Source: Paratinospora sagittata
Lineage: Eukaryota > Streptophyta > Magnoliopsida > Ranunculales > Menispermaceae
Assembly (NCBI GenBank): GCA_035771175.1
Contig: CM069593.1
Location: forward strand, 1,730,461 to 1,794,460
Length of the DNA: 64,000 bases
Reading direction: 5' to 3'
A program made the position numbers and the translations under genes. This document shows, one piece after another, positions 50,055 through 61,678 of this stretch; within the stretch, counting starts at the first letter, position 1, and every line of letters starts with the position of its first letter. The notes beneath the pieces were generated by a model. That model worked only from the letters and a program-made list of their open reading frames with translations, was not told where the DNA came from and ran no database searches.

Positions 50055-50741
50055 ATGGATTTTGGGGCTGCTCGCAAGAGAGGGAAACCGGAAAGTGTCT
50101 TTAATGGAAACGGCGGATTCAAGAAAAGCAAGCAAGGTTCGTCTTTCGTTGATTTGATTTAGTTTTTCAGTTTCTAGGGTTTGAATTTTTATTTTTTTAG
50201 TGTTCTTGGATTGAGTGGTTTCTATTTTGATAAACATGTGTGTTGCGAGTGTGTTGTTAGGGCCTTCTTTTCTTTTATTTTTTCGTTCTCTTCGTATTTC
50301 TTTGTTTTTTTAATATTCGCTATTGTAGCATTGGCTGTAGAAATGGTCTTGGTAATGAAATTAGATGCAGATTTATCTGATGTAGTGTTTTTTTTTTTTT
50401 TTAAAGATTTACATTCGATATAAACCGTATTATTTATCTTTCTTTAACGTGAGTTGTGCATGTTTCGTTGGAAGGGATTTTTTGTTATTTATGAAAGGCA
50501 GCGACTATTTTCTGGCATTGGGCAATTTGATTTTTGAGCCAGAGACAAGTCACAAGTAGTTTAGTTACATAACACATTATGGAACTGGCCCGAAACTGTC
50601 ATGTGCGAAGAGTTTTGAGCCAGAAATGGTCAAGTAGTTGAGTCCAACAACACAATAAGGATCAGGACTGAAACTGTGATAATGTGATAATTCACTGAAT
50701 AAGGTGAAAATAAGATATCAAATGCATTATTTCTTTCTTTC

Positions 50742-50772
<31 letters not shown>

Positions 50773-53700
50773 GGATTATTTTGCCACTTTATCTCTTACT
50801 TTTAGCAATAATATATTGCAAGCTGGAGCTAACCTTTCAACATGATGCCTTAGTACAACAAATTCATGGTAACATTCATTCTAAATGGTAATCATGATAA
50901 GATTTCTACGGCATACAGTCAACAGAAGAATATCACAATGAAATCGGGTGGAGAATCAGTTTCTTCACATTTTACTTTAGTTAACCATTCTTAGAATGCT
51001 AAATTCTGTAAAATGATATCCTTGTACTTAATGGTTTTTGAATAATGTTGATTAGTCTTGGTAGTATTGATCTACCTGGATAAGAACTCAGTGGAAATTT
51101 AACTGAAAAGAAGTAATTAATGCTCTGTAACAGAAATGGAGTCCTTTTCAACTGGTATAGGAAGCAAATCGAAGCCATGCACCAAGTTTTTCAGGTTCTA
51201 ATCTTAAACTCATCTAATATATAAATCTTCAAATGTAAGCTATGTCTCCTGTTAATTTTGTAACTTCTAATAAGAATGTTTTGTACAATTTTTGCAATCA
51301 AACATAATGTTGGCAAAACTAATGGATTCAGCCTTTAAAGTTTTGATACAGGTTCACTCATCTTATTGCTCAAATCAAGTTAATGATGTTTACTGAACAG
51401 AGATAATGGTTGATTAAGTACAGGGCAGTTGGATATAACACTATGAAGACAATCATAGCTGAAAAAGCACTTATAATGGGAAGAATGGTTATTCAATTTT
51501 AACAATTTGGTTCCAATTTCTTTTGTCTTATTTTAAGTGACATTGTGTCTAGTTTGAGTTTGCTAAGTCTCTTGATGGATTGACAATGAGACTTAATTAG
51601 CTAAAATTGTCTTCAGTTTTTGTGTGTAAAACTCCCAATTAAACCTAGGGGACAGAACCTACCCTGTGCTTGCAGCTTTGTGTTTCAAAATCATTTATGA
51701 AGTTGTGACTGTCTATTTTATTTCCAAAATTTTGTTTTAACAGTATAAACAATTTTCATTTAGGAATCTTCAAAACTTCGCCATTTACAAAGCTTGCATT
51801 CAAATGTTGATTAACATTTTTATGCAAGATTGTATTTTATGGATTTCATTTTGCAGATAGTAATGTTGCATTGATTTATGTGCTGAACCATTCTTTATTA
51901 TGCCATTATCAAATGAGTTGAGTTTTGCTGGAATAGTTAGGAAATATTCAGTGTTCTTCAATTTGAGAGTAAATGATCTTGACAGTTCTCCAATGTTATT
52001 CTTCAAAATTTGTTTGGTGTGGATTGTAGTGCATCTACTATTGTAGTTAGAGATTTTGGGGAAGATGTATATCCTTAATTTACGGAAGGATGCAGTGATG
52101 GGAATTGTTGGTGTTTAGGTATTATATTTCATATGGGTCTCCTGAAGATTGGCATTATTACTAGTAGTAAATGCTTAAGGAAGAATTCCTCAAATTAATT
52201 TATTGCTCTATGGAGTTTCCAAATTAATTGATTCAATGTCAAGTTGGACGTTTCTTTCAAATAAAAATGTATGTTTGAGAAGGTATAGGAACCAATGTTT
52301 TCAAGGTGCCAAGGCGATATCTAGGTGATTTGTCCCGTCTAGACGAGACATATTTAGGATATAAAAAATATTTATTTATAAGTCCATAGATAATTAATTA
52401 ATTATTTACAGGTCCTTGGACTGTCCGTATACAAAATTATATATATCTAACTATATTTTATTATAAATGTTAAATTTTCATAAAATGATAAAAAACATTT
52501 CATGTTAATTAAATTTATGTCCACAAAATATTAATTCATGCCACAATACACATTATCCAAAAGGTTCAAAAGTACAAAACTCAAATATTTATCGTCGGAG
52601 GGTCGCCGATGGTTGCTGGAGATTTTGACAATGTTTCTTGGTCTGAGCAAATAGGAAGGATGGGCTTAGGGAGAAAAAGGTTCGAGGTTTTACTGTAGAA
52701 AGTGGGCGTTTATGTTTTTAAACCTTTTTTTCTTTTCCAAATTAGAGAGACCCCCATAAACTTTTTAAATATTTGTACAAACCCTCACTGCCTGTCTAGC
52801 ACGGAGCCTAGGCGTAGCTTTGAAAACATTAATAGGAACAAGATTTTTGATATTGTAGTCACATGATTAGTCGTATATTATGGGGAAAATATAGTTTATG
52901 TACTGGGTGAAGTACCTTGGGCCTTGACCTTTTAAAAGAAAAAAAATGGCTGTCCGTTGGACTGGTCGTTGCCTAGACGTGGTCTTGACAACTTTGACAT
53001 TGCAACTTTTGTTTTCAAATTGTGTTATTGTGGTGTATGTGGTTAGAGATAGGTTTACACTCTCTTTTGTAGTTCTTTCATATTTCTATTTTATTTAATA
53101 ATTGTTAACTGGATAGAGTAAAAAAATAATATTATTTTAAACAAATTTATGTAGCTTTGATGAGATTGGAATGGTAAAGAAGGTTGATAATGAGAATTAG
53201 TGTAGAGAAAGATAAACAATAGGGGTGAGCTGAGTAAATTAGTGAAATTTTAATGAACGAGTGCCAAATTTTTTAATGAATTGGCAATTATTCAAATTGT
53301 GAAGTATTATATTCCTCTTTTTTGTCTTGGAGTGGCTAAAAGAACTTAGAATAGGACAAAAAACTAGACGTGATTAGTAAATAGAGAGAAGAGAACAAAA
53401 CTTAATAAGGACTCTGCTTAACTTTTAGAATAGGACAAAAAACTAGACGTGATTAGTAAATAGAGAGAAGAGAACAAAACTTAATAAGGACTCTGCTTAA
53501 CTTCACACGTATTGCTAAAAGTATCTCAAACATATTGCTTGTAGTTTTTTTTAATATGCTCATCCTTTTTATTTCAAGTCTTCATATTTCTCTATTTGTA
53601 CCATTAATGTTTAATATGTCGACTTTTTTATTTAACAGTTAACGCGTATAATGACTTTTCATTGTTCGTGTCCATGCCATCTTAATTTTTTTTACTTCTT

Positions 53701-56700
53701 TTTATCTCCAATTGGGGTTATTGATTGTATCTAGTTGTAATTTTATCTTTTAATACTTGATTACATATCCATCTTAACATTTGCATTTCTGTCATTATTT
53801 AGTGTGTTGTTTCTTTATGGCTCAACATTTTATTTTAAAAAAGCATGATTGGCTTATAAGCAATTTTATAGATTTTATACAATGAAGAATGGTTGTTGTG
53901 ATAGAGACTTTAGTCCTTACAATATGCATAGACATAATCCTTAGAAAGGATAAACCTTAAAAATATGTTAACTATCAATGTATGCTTAACAATAACTTAA
54001 AAAAATTGTAGCTTTTTTTACGTAAAAGTTCTCTTAGTTTTAAACATTATGGACATATTACCAATCAATATGTGCTAATACATAATTTATAATAACTACC
54101 ATGAGTTGCTCTACTGTCACCAATATGGCAGGTTGGAGTTTTATGTATACCTCACTTTCTTATTCGTCTTTCAATAATTAAAATTGCAATTCAAGGTGTA
54201 GTCAGTGATATAGTTAATGTTGTTGAGGAGTGAGCCTGAGCAATTAGCAATCAATTGTATACGGAGATGAGGGGGAGAGAGTTAAATGAAGGTGCAATGT
54301 GGTTTTTTTTTAGTCCTTATGCTTTCAAATAAAGAGGAAAGGACTTATTAATTGTTTTTTCCTTCATTTTGTTATTTACTTATTTTAAACAAAGTAAATT
54401 GAAATTAGATAGCAGTATACTATACTTGTAGTTAGAACAATACAACTTTTCTTTTGGCATCATTTGGTTCTAAAAAAAGGTGCTATTTTCAAAGTCATTC
54501 TGAATTCTTAACTCGATTTCATTATTGAGCCTTTAACTTGTCATTTTGGTCTCAAGATTCACTTTACATGGTGGAGGCACCTCATCAATATTTTTTATTT
54601 TTATTTTTAAATTTTACTTGTAATTGTTGCTATCATTGTGTCTTACAAACAAGGATTGAAAAATCCATTTGTGCCCTAAGTTTTGGTTAGCAAAACCTAA
54701 GAACCTTTTCAATAACAAAAGTTAGTGTTGATTTTATAACTTTGCATTTGTAAGGTACAAATTCAAACAAATTTGTTGAGCTTTGTGAGTTGTTTTGGTT
54801 TTTACGTAACTTTGGAGGTTTCATCTTGGTGGACATATTTTGTAAGTTTAGTGAACTATGCTTGTGTTTCCAAAATGACTTACACTATCTCTATTTTAGT
54901 TTTGTTATTCATCTCCACCATTCAAAGTTTATAAAGTTCCTCTTGTAAATGAGAAGAAATGACCTAGTCTTTTGAAATTAATGATTAAGACTTCTTTTTC
55001 TAGTTCTTCCATGTTTTTGTTGTAGGTGATTAGTTATTTAGGTTTTCACTTCCGTTTTTGTGTAGGAGGTTGTATTTTGGTGCTAATGTTCTGTTGTACT
55101 TATTTTGTGAATTTGTTTTATGGAGATGTCCATGGAAACTAGTCAAAGAATGATGTCTTAGTCGTGAGCATATGCCAATTTGCTAGTTTATTTGATAATT
55201 ATATTCATAACCAATTTAATACCTAGCATTATAGATGACATGATGATGAGGTCAGTTGTGAAGTTGAATAAGATGTTATTTATTGATACCATTTGGTGAA
55301 TGAATGGGGTAGATCTTGGGGTGTGCACAAGTTTGGTCAGGTTGGGGCTTGGTTGTAAATCTACCGGACTTGACGTTATTTGGCAAAGAAATTTTTTACC
55401 TAAATACACCTTGAGCTAATATTAAATTAATAACTACTTGACGGACTTAGTAGTCGGATTGGGTGGCTTGAGTTTGTGTTTAACCTACAAACCCAACCTT
55501 CTGCAGCAACTATTAAATATCTTAACTATAAGACTCCCCTTGTACAATAATGAACGTGGAGATACAATAATAAACTTATATAGACTATAAACAACATAGT
55601 TAAAACAATATCGGAATAAAAAATTTCCTCCAAGGGACTTTTTAGTAGAGAAACCCCATACATAAAGCTAAAGCCTAAGGTTGAGAAGAAGGGAGGATTT
55701 GTCGGGTTTTTATAGAGGGGGAGACCCCCTTCCTCCTGCAACCTATGGAACCAAATTCTCCTTTAGTCCCAACAACTCCTCCTTTCCCATTGGTCCCATA
55801 TTAATTGGGTTTCTATTTTTGGAGCTCGACCTGCCCTACAATGGGTAATAAACTTGATTGATCCAACTCAAGTTGGATTGGACTCAAGTTGGGCTGGCTT
55901 GTGTTTTGAGGTTTTCAGATTTTTTTGCATAGCCCTAGGTAGAGTTAGGGGTTTTACCTTTGAGTGGTTAGAATATATGCTTGAATCAATGGATATTGGA
56001 TTAAGAGAGGAGAATATACTAGATGGTATTTGCTTTTTGGTCTGGAAGGTTTTAGGAGAAGGTGGAGTATTATGGTTCATCAAATTGTTTAATATAATAG
56101 TTGTAACTTATCTAAAAAAAAACCTAATGATTGGAGGAAAACATTTTAATAGCTATATATGAAAATAAAAGTTGTTAAAGAGTATCAAAAAATTGAGTAG
56201 GATTTATATGGAGTAAAAATAATGTTGGATTTATTCATGAGAGATCAACTAAGGAAGTTATTTACATAAGAAGAAGCTGATGTAGGGGTACGAGGAGAAA
56301 AAGAAAGAAATTCATACAATTTTTATTGATTTATAGAAGGCCTATGATTTTTGAGGAAAAAAAATCATTTGTGCATTGGTACAATGGTTTGATATAGGAT
56401 ATGTATGATGGAGTGATACCCATTTTAAATCAGTTGTACAAAAAACTAGTAAGTTCTCAATTGCAATATGTTTATGTTAAAGATCAACCTCAAGTCCTCA
56501 TCACTTTACACTTGTTATGGATGAATTAGCTAAACATATTTAGGATGTTTCATGGTGGGTGTTATGTTTTTATCACATAGCGTAATTGATGAAATTTAAT
56601 CATGAGAAAAAGCTAAATAGAAGTTTAAAGATTGACTTTAGATTGTAGGTTTCAAGAGAATTAGTTGGACTACCATTGAGTATATCAAATATACTTTTAA

Positions 56701-58258
56701 TGAAAGTAGAGGTCAAATTATGCTACCTAGACTTGGGTATGGGTGTTGAATACAATTAAACATCTAGAGATACTCGGCTATAAGTGTCAAAATAATTTAG
56801 ATCTGGGTACTTGGACAGGGTTGTGTCCATTATTAAGCCTATATTCTGTTCTACTGTTTATTATTTCCGCACTTTTCAATTGTTAACTAGCTAATTTCCA
56901 ATATCACTTTCATGATGCTAAAAAAATAGTCTGAAACATTTTTTGCATTTTGTCTATTCTTTTTGATAAATGAATTGGTCAGGGCTAGAAACACTTGTTT
57001 ATTTTCAGAATCAACTTGTAATTTTAAAAAAAATCATTGTTCAACCAAAATAAATGTACTATATACAGTATTGAATTAGAAGTTCTATAGAAAGAATGTT
57101 TAATTTGTTAATAAAATGTTGCTATGCTGTTGTTTCTTTCTAACCATGGTCATGTTTAATTTATTTTAATAAAATTGGCACATTAATGCTTAGTGAAAAA
57201 ATTGTTGCTAAAAATTCTCATGATAGATGTCACGTGAGCTAAAGCCTTACATTGCAATATTTCTCGTGGATTGTGGTATTGGGAATTTTTAGATTCAAGG
57301 GAACTGCATATATACATTCCTTGTTCTGCATATCCTTTCGCTTTATCAATTTTAATTCCTGTTGATCTTCATTGAAAAATTCTTAAAACGCTTTCTCAAA
57401 TTGTTCTATTCCTTCATTTTTCTGTTTTGTATTTGTATTGCAATTGTTTTTGGTATTTGGTTTTGATGTCTCATGTTTCATGGTTGCAGCACTGCTGGGT
57501 GCCCATTTGGTGAGGGCTGCCACTTCCTGCATTACGTTCCCGGGGGTCTAAATGCAGTGGCACAGATGACCAACTTGGGAGTAAATACATCTCTCCCTGC
57601 AAGAAATCCACATATTCCACCACCACCCATGCATGATGCCTCATCTACACCAGGTGTTAAATCTCGCCTTTGCAACAAATATAGTTCTTCTGAGGGGTGT
57701 AAATTTGGTGACAGATGCCATTTCGCCCATGGTGAAAGAGAACTCGGTATGCCCATAACTCCATCACATGAAGATCCTCGTGCAATGAGTGGTGCACTAG
57801 GTGGTGGAAGGATGCCTGGGAGAATTGAACCACCTCCACCAGGACTTTCAGCAGCAGCTAGTTTTGGTGCATCGGCAACTGCTAAGATCAGCGTAGATGC
57901 CTCACTAGCCGGAGCAATAATAGGCAAGGGTGGTGTGAACTCAAAGCAGATATGTCGCCTAACAGGTGCTAAGCTTGCAATAAGGGAGCATGAATCAGAT
58001 CCTAACCTTCGGAACATTGAGCTTGAAGGGACATTTGATCAGATCAAGCAAGCTAGTGCGATGGTCAGGGAGCTAATTGTAAATGTTGGCGCAGCAGCTG
58101 GGGCTATGAAGAACTCTGGAGGAGCAGCACCAGCAGCTGGAGCCAACAACTTCAAGACGAAGCTGTGTGATAACTTTGCAAAGGGTTCGTGCACATTTGG
58201 CGATCGATGTCATTTTGCACATGGTGCAGGTGAACTGCGGAAGCCAGCAGGTGTATGA
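50055..58258 (+). CDS. CCCH zinc-finger and KH-domain RNA-binding protein
   Basis: Three exons, 50055-50136, 51134-51194 and 57490-58258, join in frame to 303 residues. The plan is CCCH, CCCH, KH, CCCH, like the plant C3H36/C3H52 group (Arabidopsis At3g12130 and At5g06770). Finger 1 is C43-x8-C52-x5-C58-x3-H62, finger 2 starts at C109 (RLCNKYSSSEGCKFGDRCHF), and finger 3 is near residue 272 (KLCDNFAKGSCTFGDRCHF). The KH domain (about 175-245) has the AGAIIGKGGVNSKQICRLTG core with a GKGG loop. The protein probably binds RNA. Intron 2 is 6,295 bp and splits the first zinc finger after its first cysteine. It contains a hAT-like MITE, a tandem duplication, an RTE relic and a MITE fragment. The exon 3 acceptor GTTGCAG is clear. 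Confidence 0.95.
52293..52831. mobile_element. hAT-like MITE with AATGTTTTCAA ends
   Basis: This 539-bp element in the CCCH gene intron 2 has terminal inverted repeats (CAATGTTTTCAA at the left, TAATGTTTTCAA at the right reverse-complemented). It is flanked by exact 8-bp direct repeats ATAGGAAC at 52285-52292 and 52832-52839. It shares its end sequence and interior phrases such as AAGGCGATAT with the element at 61829-62939. It has no coding capacity. Confidence 0.85.
53347..53503. repeat. Near-perfect 79-bp tandem duplication
   Basis: Two copies begin TAGAATAGGACAAAAAACTA at 53347 and 53426. They appear identical over about 77 bases in otherwise diverged intron sequence, which suggests a recent duplication. 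Confidence 0.92.
56010..56715 (+). mobile_element. Decayed RTE-type LINE reverse transcriptase fragment
   Basis: Conceptual translation in shifting frames follows plant RTE-type reverse transcriptases. It runs through DGICFLVWKVLGEGGVLWFI, KLFNII, then FIHERSTKEVIYIRRS and a degenerate FIDL-KAYD catalytic block. MYDGV, VMDELAKHI-DVSWWVL and a damaged F-DD region near 56580 follow. Stops and frameshifts are frequent. There is no endonuclease part or identifiable end. It lies in intron 2 of the CCCH gene, sense to it. Confidence 0.78.
56718..56860 (-). mobile_element. Fragment of the CTATGTTAC MITE family
   Basis: The text from about 56718 (TATGCTACCTAGACTTGGGT and on through ACTTGGACAGGGTTGTGTCC) matches the right part of the 31 kb MITE and the left part of the 61.7 kb copy, both read in the same relative orientation. 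The second terminus is not found, so it is truncated or decayed. Confidence 0.6.
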
Positions 58259-58664
58259 GATCTTTCTCATTGCTCTGTTTTATAGTTTTAGATTGCTGCC
58301 CATTTAGTTGTGAGAACTCTCTTTTGTTTGTTGTGATTACACTGACCAGAGGAAAAACTGGTTAAATGTTTGTAGAATTCTTTAGGGTTCTTTGGCTTTT
58401 TAAAAATGTGTCATTCGAGTATGGTCGTTCTTTACTACTGTGCTCCTTTAACGTCATCTACTCTGTCGTAGTTTTGTTCTAGTTTTTTTTGTTGCTAATA
58501 GTTGTCAGGTACTACTTCCAAATACAAGTTATTCGAACTTGTATAAAGGAGAAAAAAATTATTAAATATTGATAATTTCAGTTATAAGTTACAGACTCAG
58601 AAGTCAGCAAACTAGAAGTAGAGTTTTGTGTTGGGAGGAGGTGGATCGTTAAAATTGAACATAA

Positions 58665-59465
58665 AAACTGCTGTGAATGTAACCGGAACCGCCATTAATA
58701 ATAATTAACCAAACCGTCCTGAAATGTAGCGAAGACTGCCGCTGTTAAATTTGACCAAAATAACCCCTGTTGGAAGGTAGGTCCAGAAACCGCTCTTAAA
58801 ATGTAAATGATAGATCGCTGTTGAATCTCACCAGGTAAACTGCTGTTAATAAGTTAGGTTATTAACCATTGTTACATCAACGGAAACCGCTGTTATAAAT
58901 TGGTTCCCCAACACTGCTTGTTCGGAAACCGTTTGAGAATATGCATGGCATATCCCTGTTAAAAAACCATTCAAGAAACAGCTGTTAAAACATATCAAAC
59001 AAAACCGCTGTTAACTACATGAAACGACTACTAAAATTGAGAAAAAAAAGGACACCACTTAATCTTGAGAAATAAACTGCTCTAAAAAATTATATAAAAA
59101 GACAGGTTAAAGATCAGACAACAAACCCCTGTAAAATAAAAACCGCCGTCTAAGATTCCAGAGTATCGTTGTTTACAAAGCCCACAGAACCCTTGTTAAA
59201 AATAACATAACAATCCACTGTTAGAACTCCAAAAAAAATGGCCCTTCAATGTTGAACCCAGTGCCGCTGTCAAACAGGCTTCCGAAGAGTTAACCATGTA
59301 GCCCCTGTTAAAATTTAAATAAAAAACTGCATAACAAAAAACACAGGATAACCCGGAACCGCTCTTAAACATTAACAGCTGTTAAAGGTCAAATATATAA
59401 CCACTGTTACAAATTAACCAAACATTATCCATGAAACCGCTGTTACATCTAAACGCTTGTAAAAC
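58665..59465 (+). repeat. Degenerate ~25-bp periodic array with CCGCTGTTA core
   Basis: Roughly 33 units recur every 20-28 bases, most often 24-26. Each is a variant of AAACCGCTGTTA separated by poorly conserved AT-rich text. The best copies are near 58737, 58883, 59001, 59263 and 59433. The core stays recognisable while the spacers do not, unlike an ordinary decaying minisatellite. Short binding-site arrays of this type are known in subterminal regions of CACTA/EnSpm transposons. A further core copy, AACCACTGTTGT, lies in a hairpin near 61050, close to ACAAGAAAACACTA. No intact CACTA ends were found. Confidence 0.8.
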
Positions 59466-60045
59466 ATATACCAAGTAAACACACTAACACCAGTAGAGGA
59501 AATTTCAATTAAAAAAAAAAAACACATTTAAACCTGCTCAAAGCCCTCACAGAAGATGACGCATAAGCTTCATTCTCTTTCCAATAACAAAAAAGAACCA
59601 AAGCCTCCCTTCATGGCAAATATGGCCTTTTTACAAGTAGCAACAAAAAATAAATGGAAGTCTAAACGAAAGAGATTATAATTTTAAATACTTGCACACG
59701 CATGTTAAATTTAGAGTAAACACGAGATGACACAAGCAACCTCAAATTGGCCGTAAACACTTAGTTTTTTTTTTCTTCTTTATTTTGTTTCATAAACACA
59801 GATTAGAAAGTTACTTGAGCATTGGTCGAACTACATCAGTGAAGATGAATTGAATTATGACCAAATGTTGTTCTCAAAAGACTAGGAATGACCCCCCTCA
59901 ACTAATTAACTCCCAATTTCAGAAACTTAGTAGAGAAATTTTCCCAAAAGACTAAGTAGAACATGATATATTATCTCTCATTTTCTTTTCTTTTTTCCAA
60001 AAAAATAAAAGAAAAAACCAATTGGCCCATTTTCCTAACTAAGAA

Positions 60046-60420
60046 TTAAGGGGCCTGTTTGATAGTTGAGAAACCTTTTCTCAAGAAAATGTACTTTCCT
60101 TGAGAATTAACTTCTCAAGCAAATTTTTCTAAAAAATGTACTCAGGATTGTTTGATTGCAAAATATATTTTACACTTAATATGATGCAAAGAAAATAAAA
60201 AATAAGTAGTTTCATTAAATATAAACATGATCATAATTAAACACTAAAAATATTTTCATGAGAAAATTATATTTTCTTATCTTGATAAGTGAGAAAATAA
60301 AGGTATTAAAGAAAAATTTTCTCGAGAAAATATTGGCAATCAAACACGCAAATTTTTTCACTTTCTTGAGAAAATAATAAAAAATAATAATTTTTTTACC
60401 TATCAAACAAATCCTAAGAA
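60046..60420. mobile_element. Inverted-repeat element with GTTTGATAG ends (MITE candidate)
   Basis: GGGCCTGTTTGATAGTTGAG near 60051 is mirrored by CTATCAAACAAATCC ending near 60416. The interior repeats motifs such as TTCTCAAGAAAATGT and TTTTCTCGAGAAAA in both orientations, so the whole could form a long hairpin. CTAAGAAT/CTAAGAAA flanks are a possible but uncertain target duplication. It resembles the element at 1570-1860. Confidence 0.55.
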
Positions 60421-60424
60421 AATC

Positions 60425-60660
60425 TCATAGATAAATGCCCCAAGAAAAAGAAAAAAAATTCAGCTTATAACACACGGAGCATAGAAGCATGAATCCAATT
60501 GAAAAAGGAACATGAAGTAAATTCATGAGCTGCCTCTTGCCTATATCAGGCACCCTATCATCAGCCAGAATGCTTGTGCCTGGCATGTGATCATCATGCC
60601 CTTCTTCCAAACCAAATGGATTCTTGAAGAGAACACAATCTGCTGGCGCAAATCTACAGA
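60425..60660 (-). pseudogene. petC: Fragment of the nuclear petC (Rieske iron-sulphur protein) gene
   Basis: In one minus-strand frame there is KKGMMITCQA, and in the next frame SILADDRVPDIGKRQLMNLL followed by a shortened hydrophobic stretch. Together these match the transit-peptide junction and N-terminal membrane anchor of chloroplast Rieske proteins (CQATSIPAD-RVPDM and KRQLMNLLLLGALSLP). The frame changes inside that block, the anchor is damaged, and the FeS-binding domain is absent. A potential exon at about 60801-60870 with clean splice sites lies upstream, but its product (DIFGAQAQDHVAGKLILDYA) is not petC-like. Confidence 0.6.
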
Positions 60661-61678
60661 GAAGAACCAAAACCCAATGAAAACATGCATTTAACATGCC
60701 CATCAACCTAGTGAGAATAAAAATAAGCATTGAACTATCACAAAGTTAAAAGGCCTGAGAATATTAATGGACAAAATATCTTATATTATTTATATTTTAC
60801 CTGAAGTTGCTGCATAATCAAGTATAAGCTTTCCTGCAACATGATCTTGAGCTTGAGCTCCAAAAATGTCCTGTAAAGAAAACAGAAAAGAGGATTACGT
60901 TATCTCATAGCTAAACAAAAACTCTAAAATATGAAATAAAAACGACAAACAAGTCTCAGAAGCATAAACCCCAAAAACATCATAATAGTTACATATGGAA
61001 CGATTGAACAACTTACAAGAAAACACTATTTTTATTACACGTATAACAACGGTTTTCAAAAACCACTGTTGTTCACAAGATAAATTGAACAACTCAGAAG
61101 AAGAAGAAAAAAAAGGAAATTGGAGGAGCTTAAGCAAGCCTCCTGGTTCAGCCCCTCTGTTGATCAAAAGGCTTCTTGTTTGGACCACTTGGAGTAAATC
61201 GAGTGATCCAATTTCATCCGGTCAACCAGATAAAAACAAGAATAAAAAAAGCAAATAGAAAAGAAAGAGGAAGAATTAGCAACTAGAAGAAGTTACAAGT
61301 GAAGAAGAGGAAGAAAGACAGGAGGAAAAGATTTACAGCAGGTAATGTTAAAGAACAAGAAAAAGCAAAGCAAGAAGAGGGGGCCGCAAAAAGAAGGGTA
61401 TTTTTGAAATGCTATTTGGGATCTGTAAAGTAACAGTTAATTTTATAAGGGTGAAAAAAAGAAAGTGGATAAAGTCACACACGTTAGCAGGTCGGAGTAG
61501 AACCACCCGTAGGTATTTGCAATTGTGGATTTCAGTATGTTGAACAAGTCCTAATTCATCTACAAAATAAATTGCAATTTGCTCTGTATTTTTACTATAT
61601 TAGAATGCAAACTTTTAGAAAACAAAACTCAACAGTGAACAGTCACACCAAGGCAGTTTAGTGTCCTATATTCGTAAT

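Noticed and set aside
55310..55900. Possible hAT-like relic (GGGTGTGCACAAGTTTGGTC and similar text)
   Set aside because: The start resembles common plant hAT ends, but I could not find a matching terminus or duplication.
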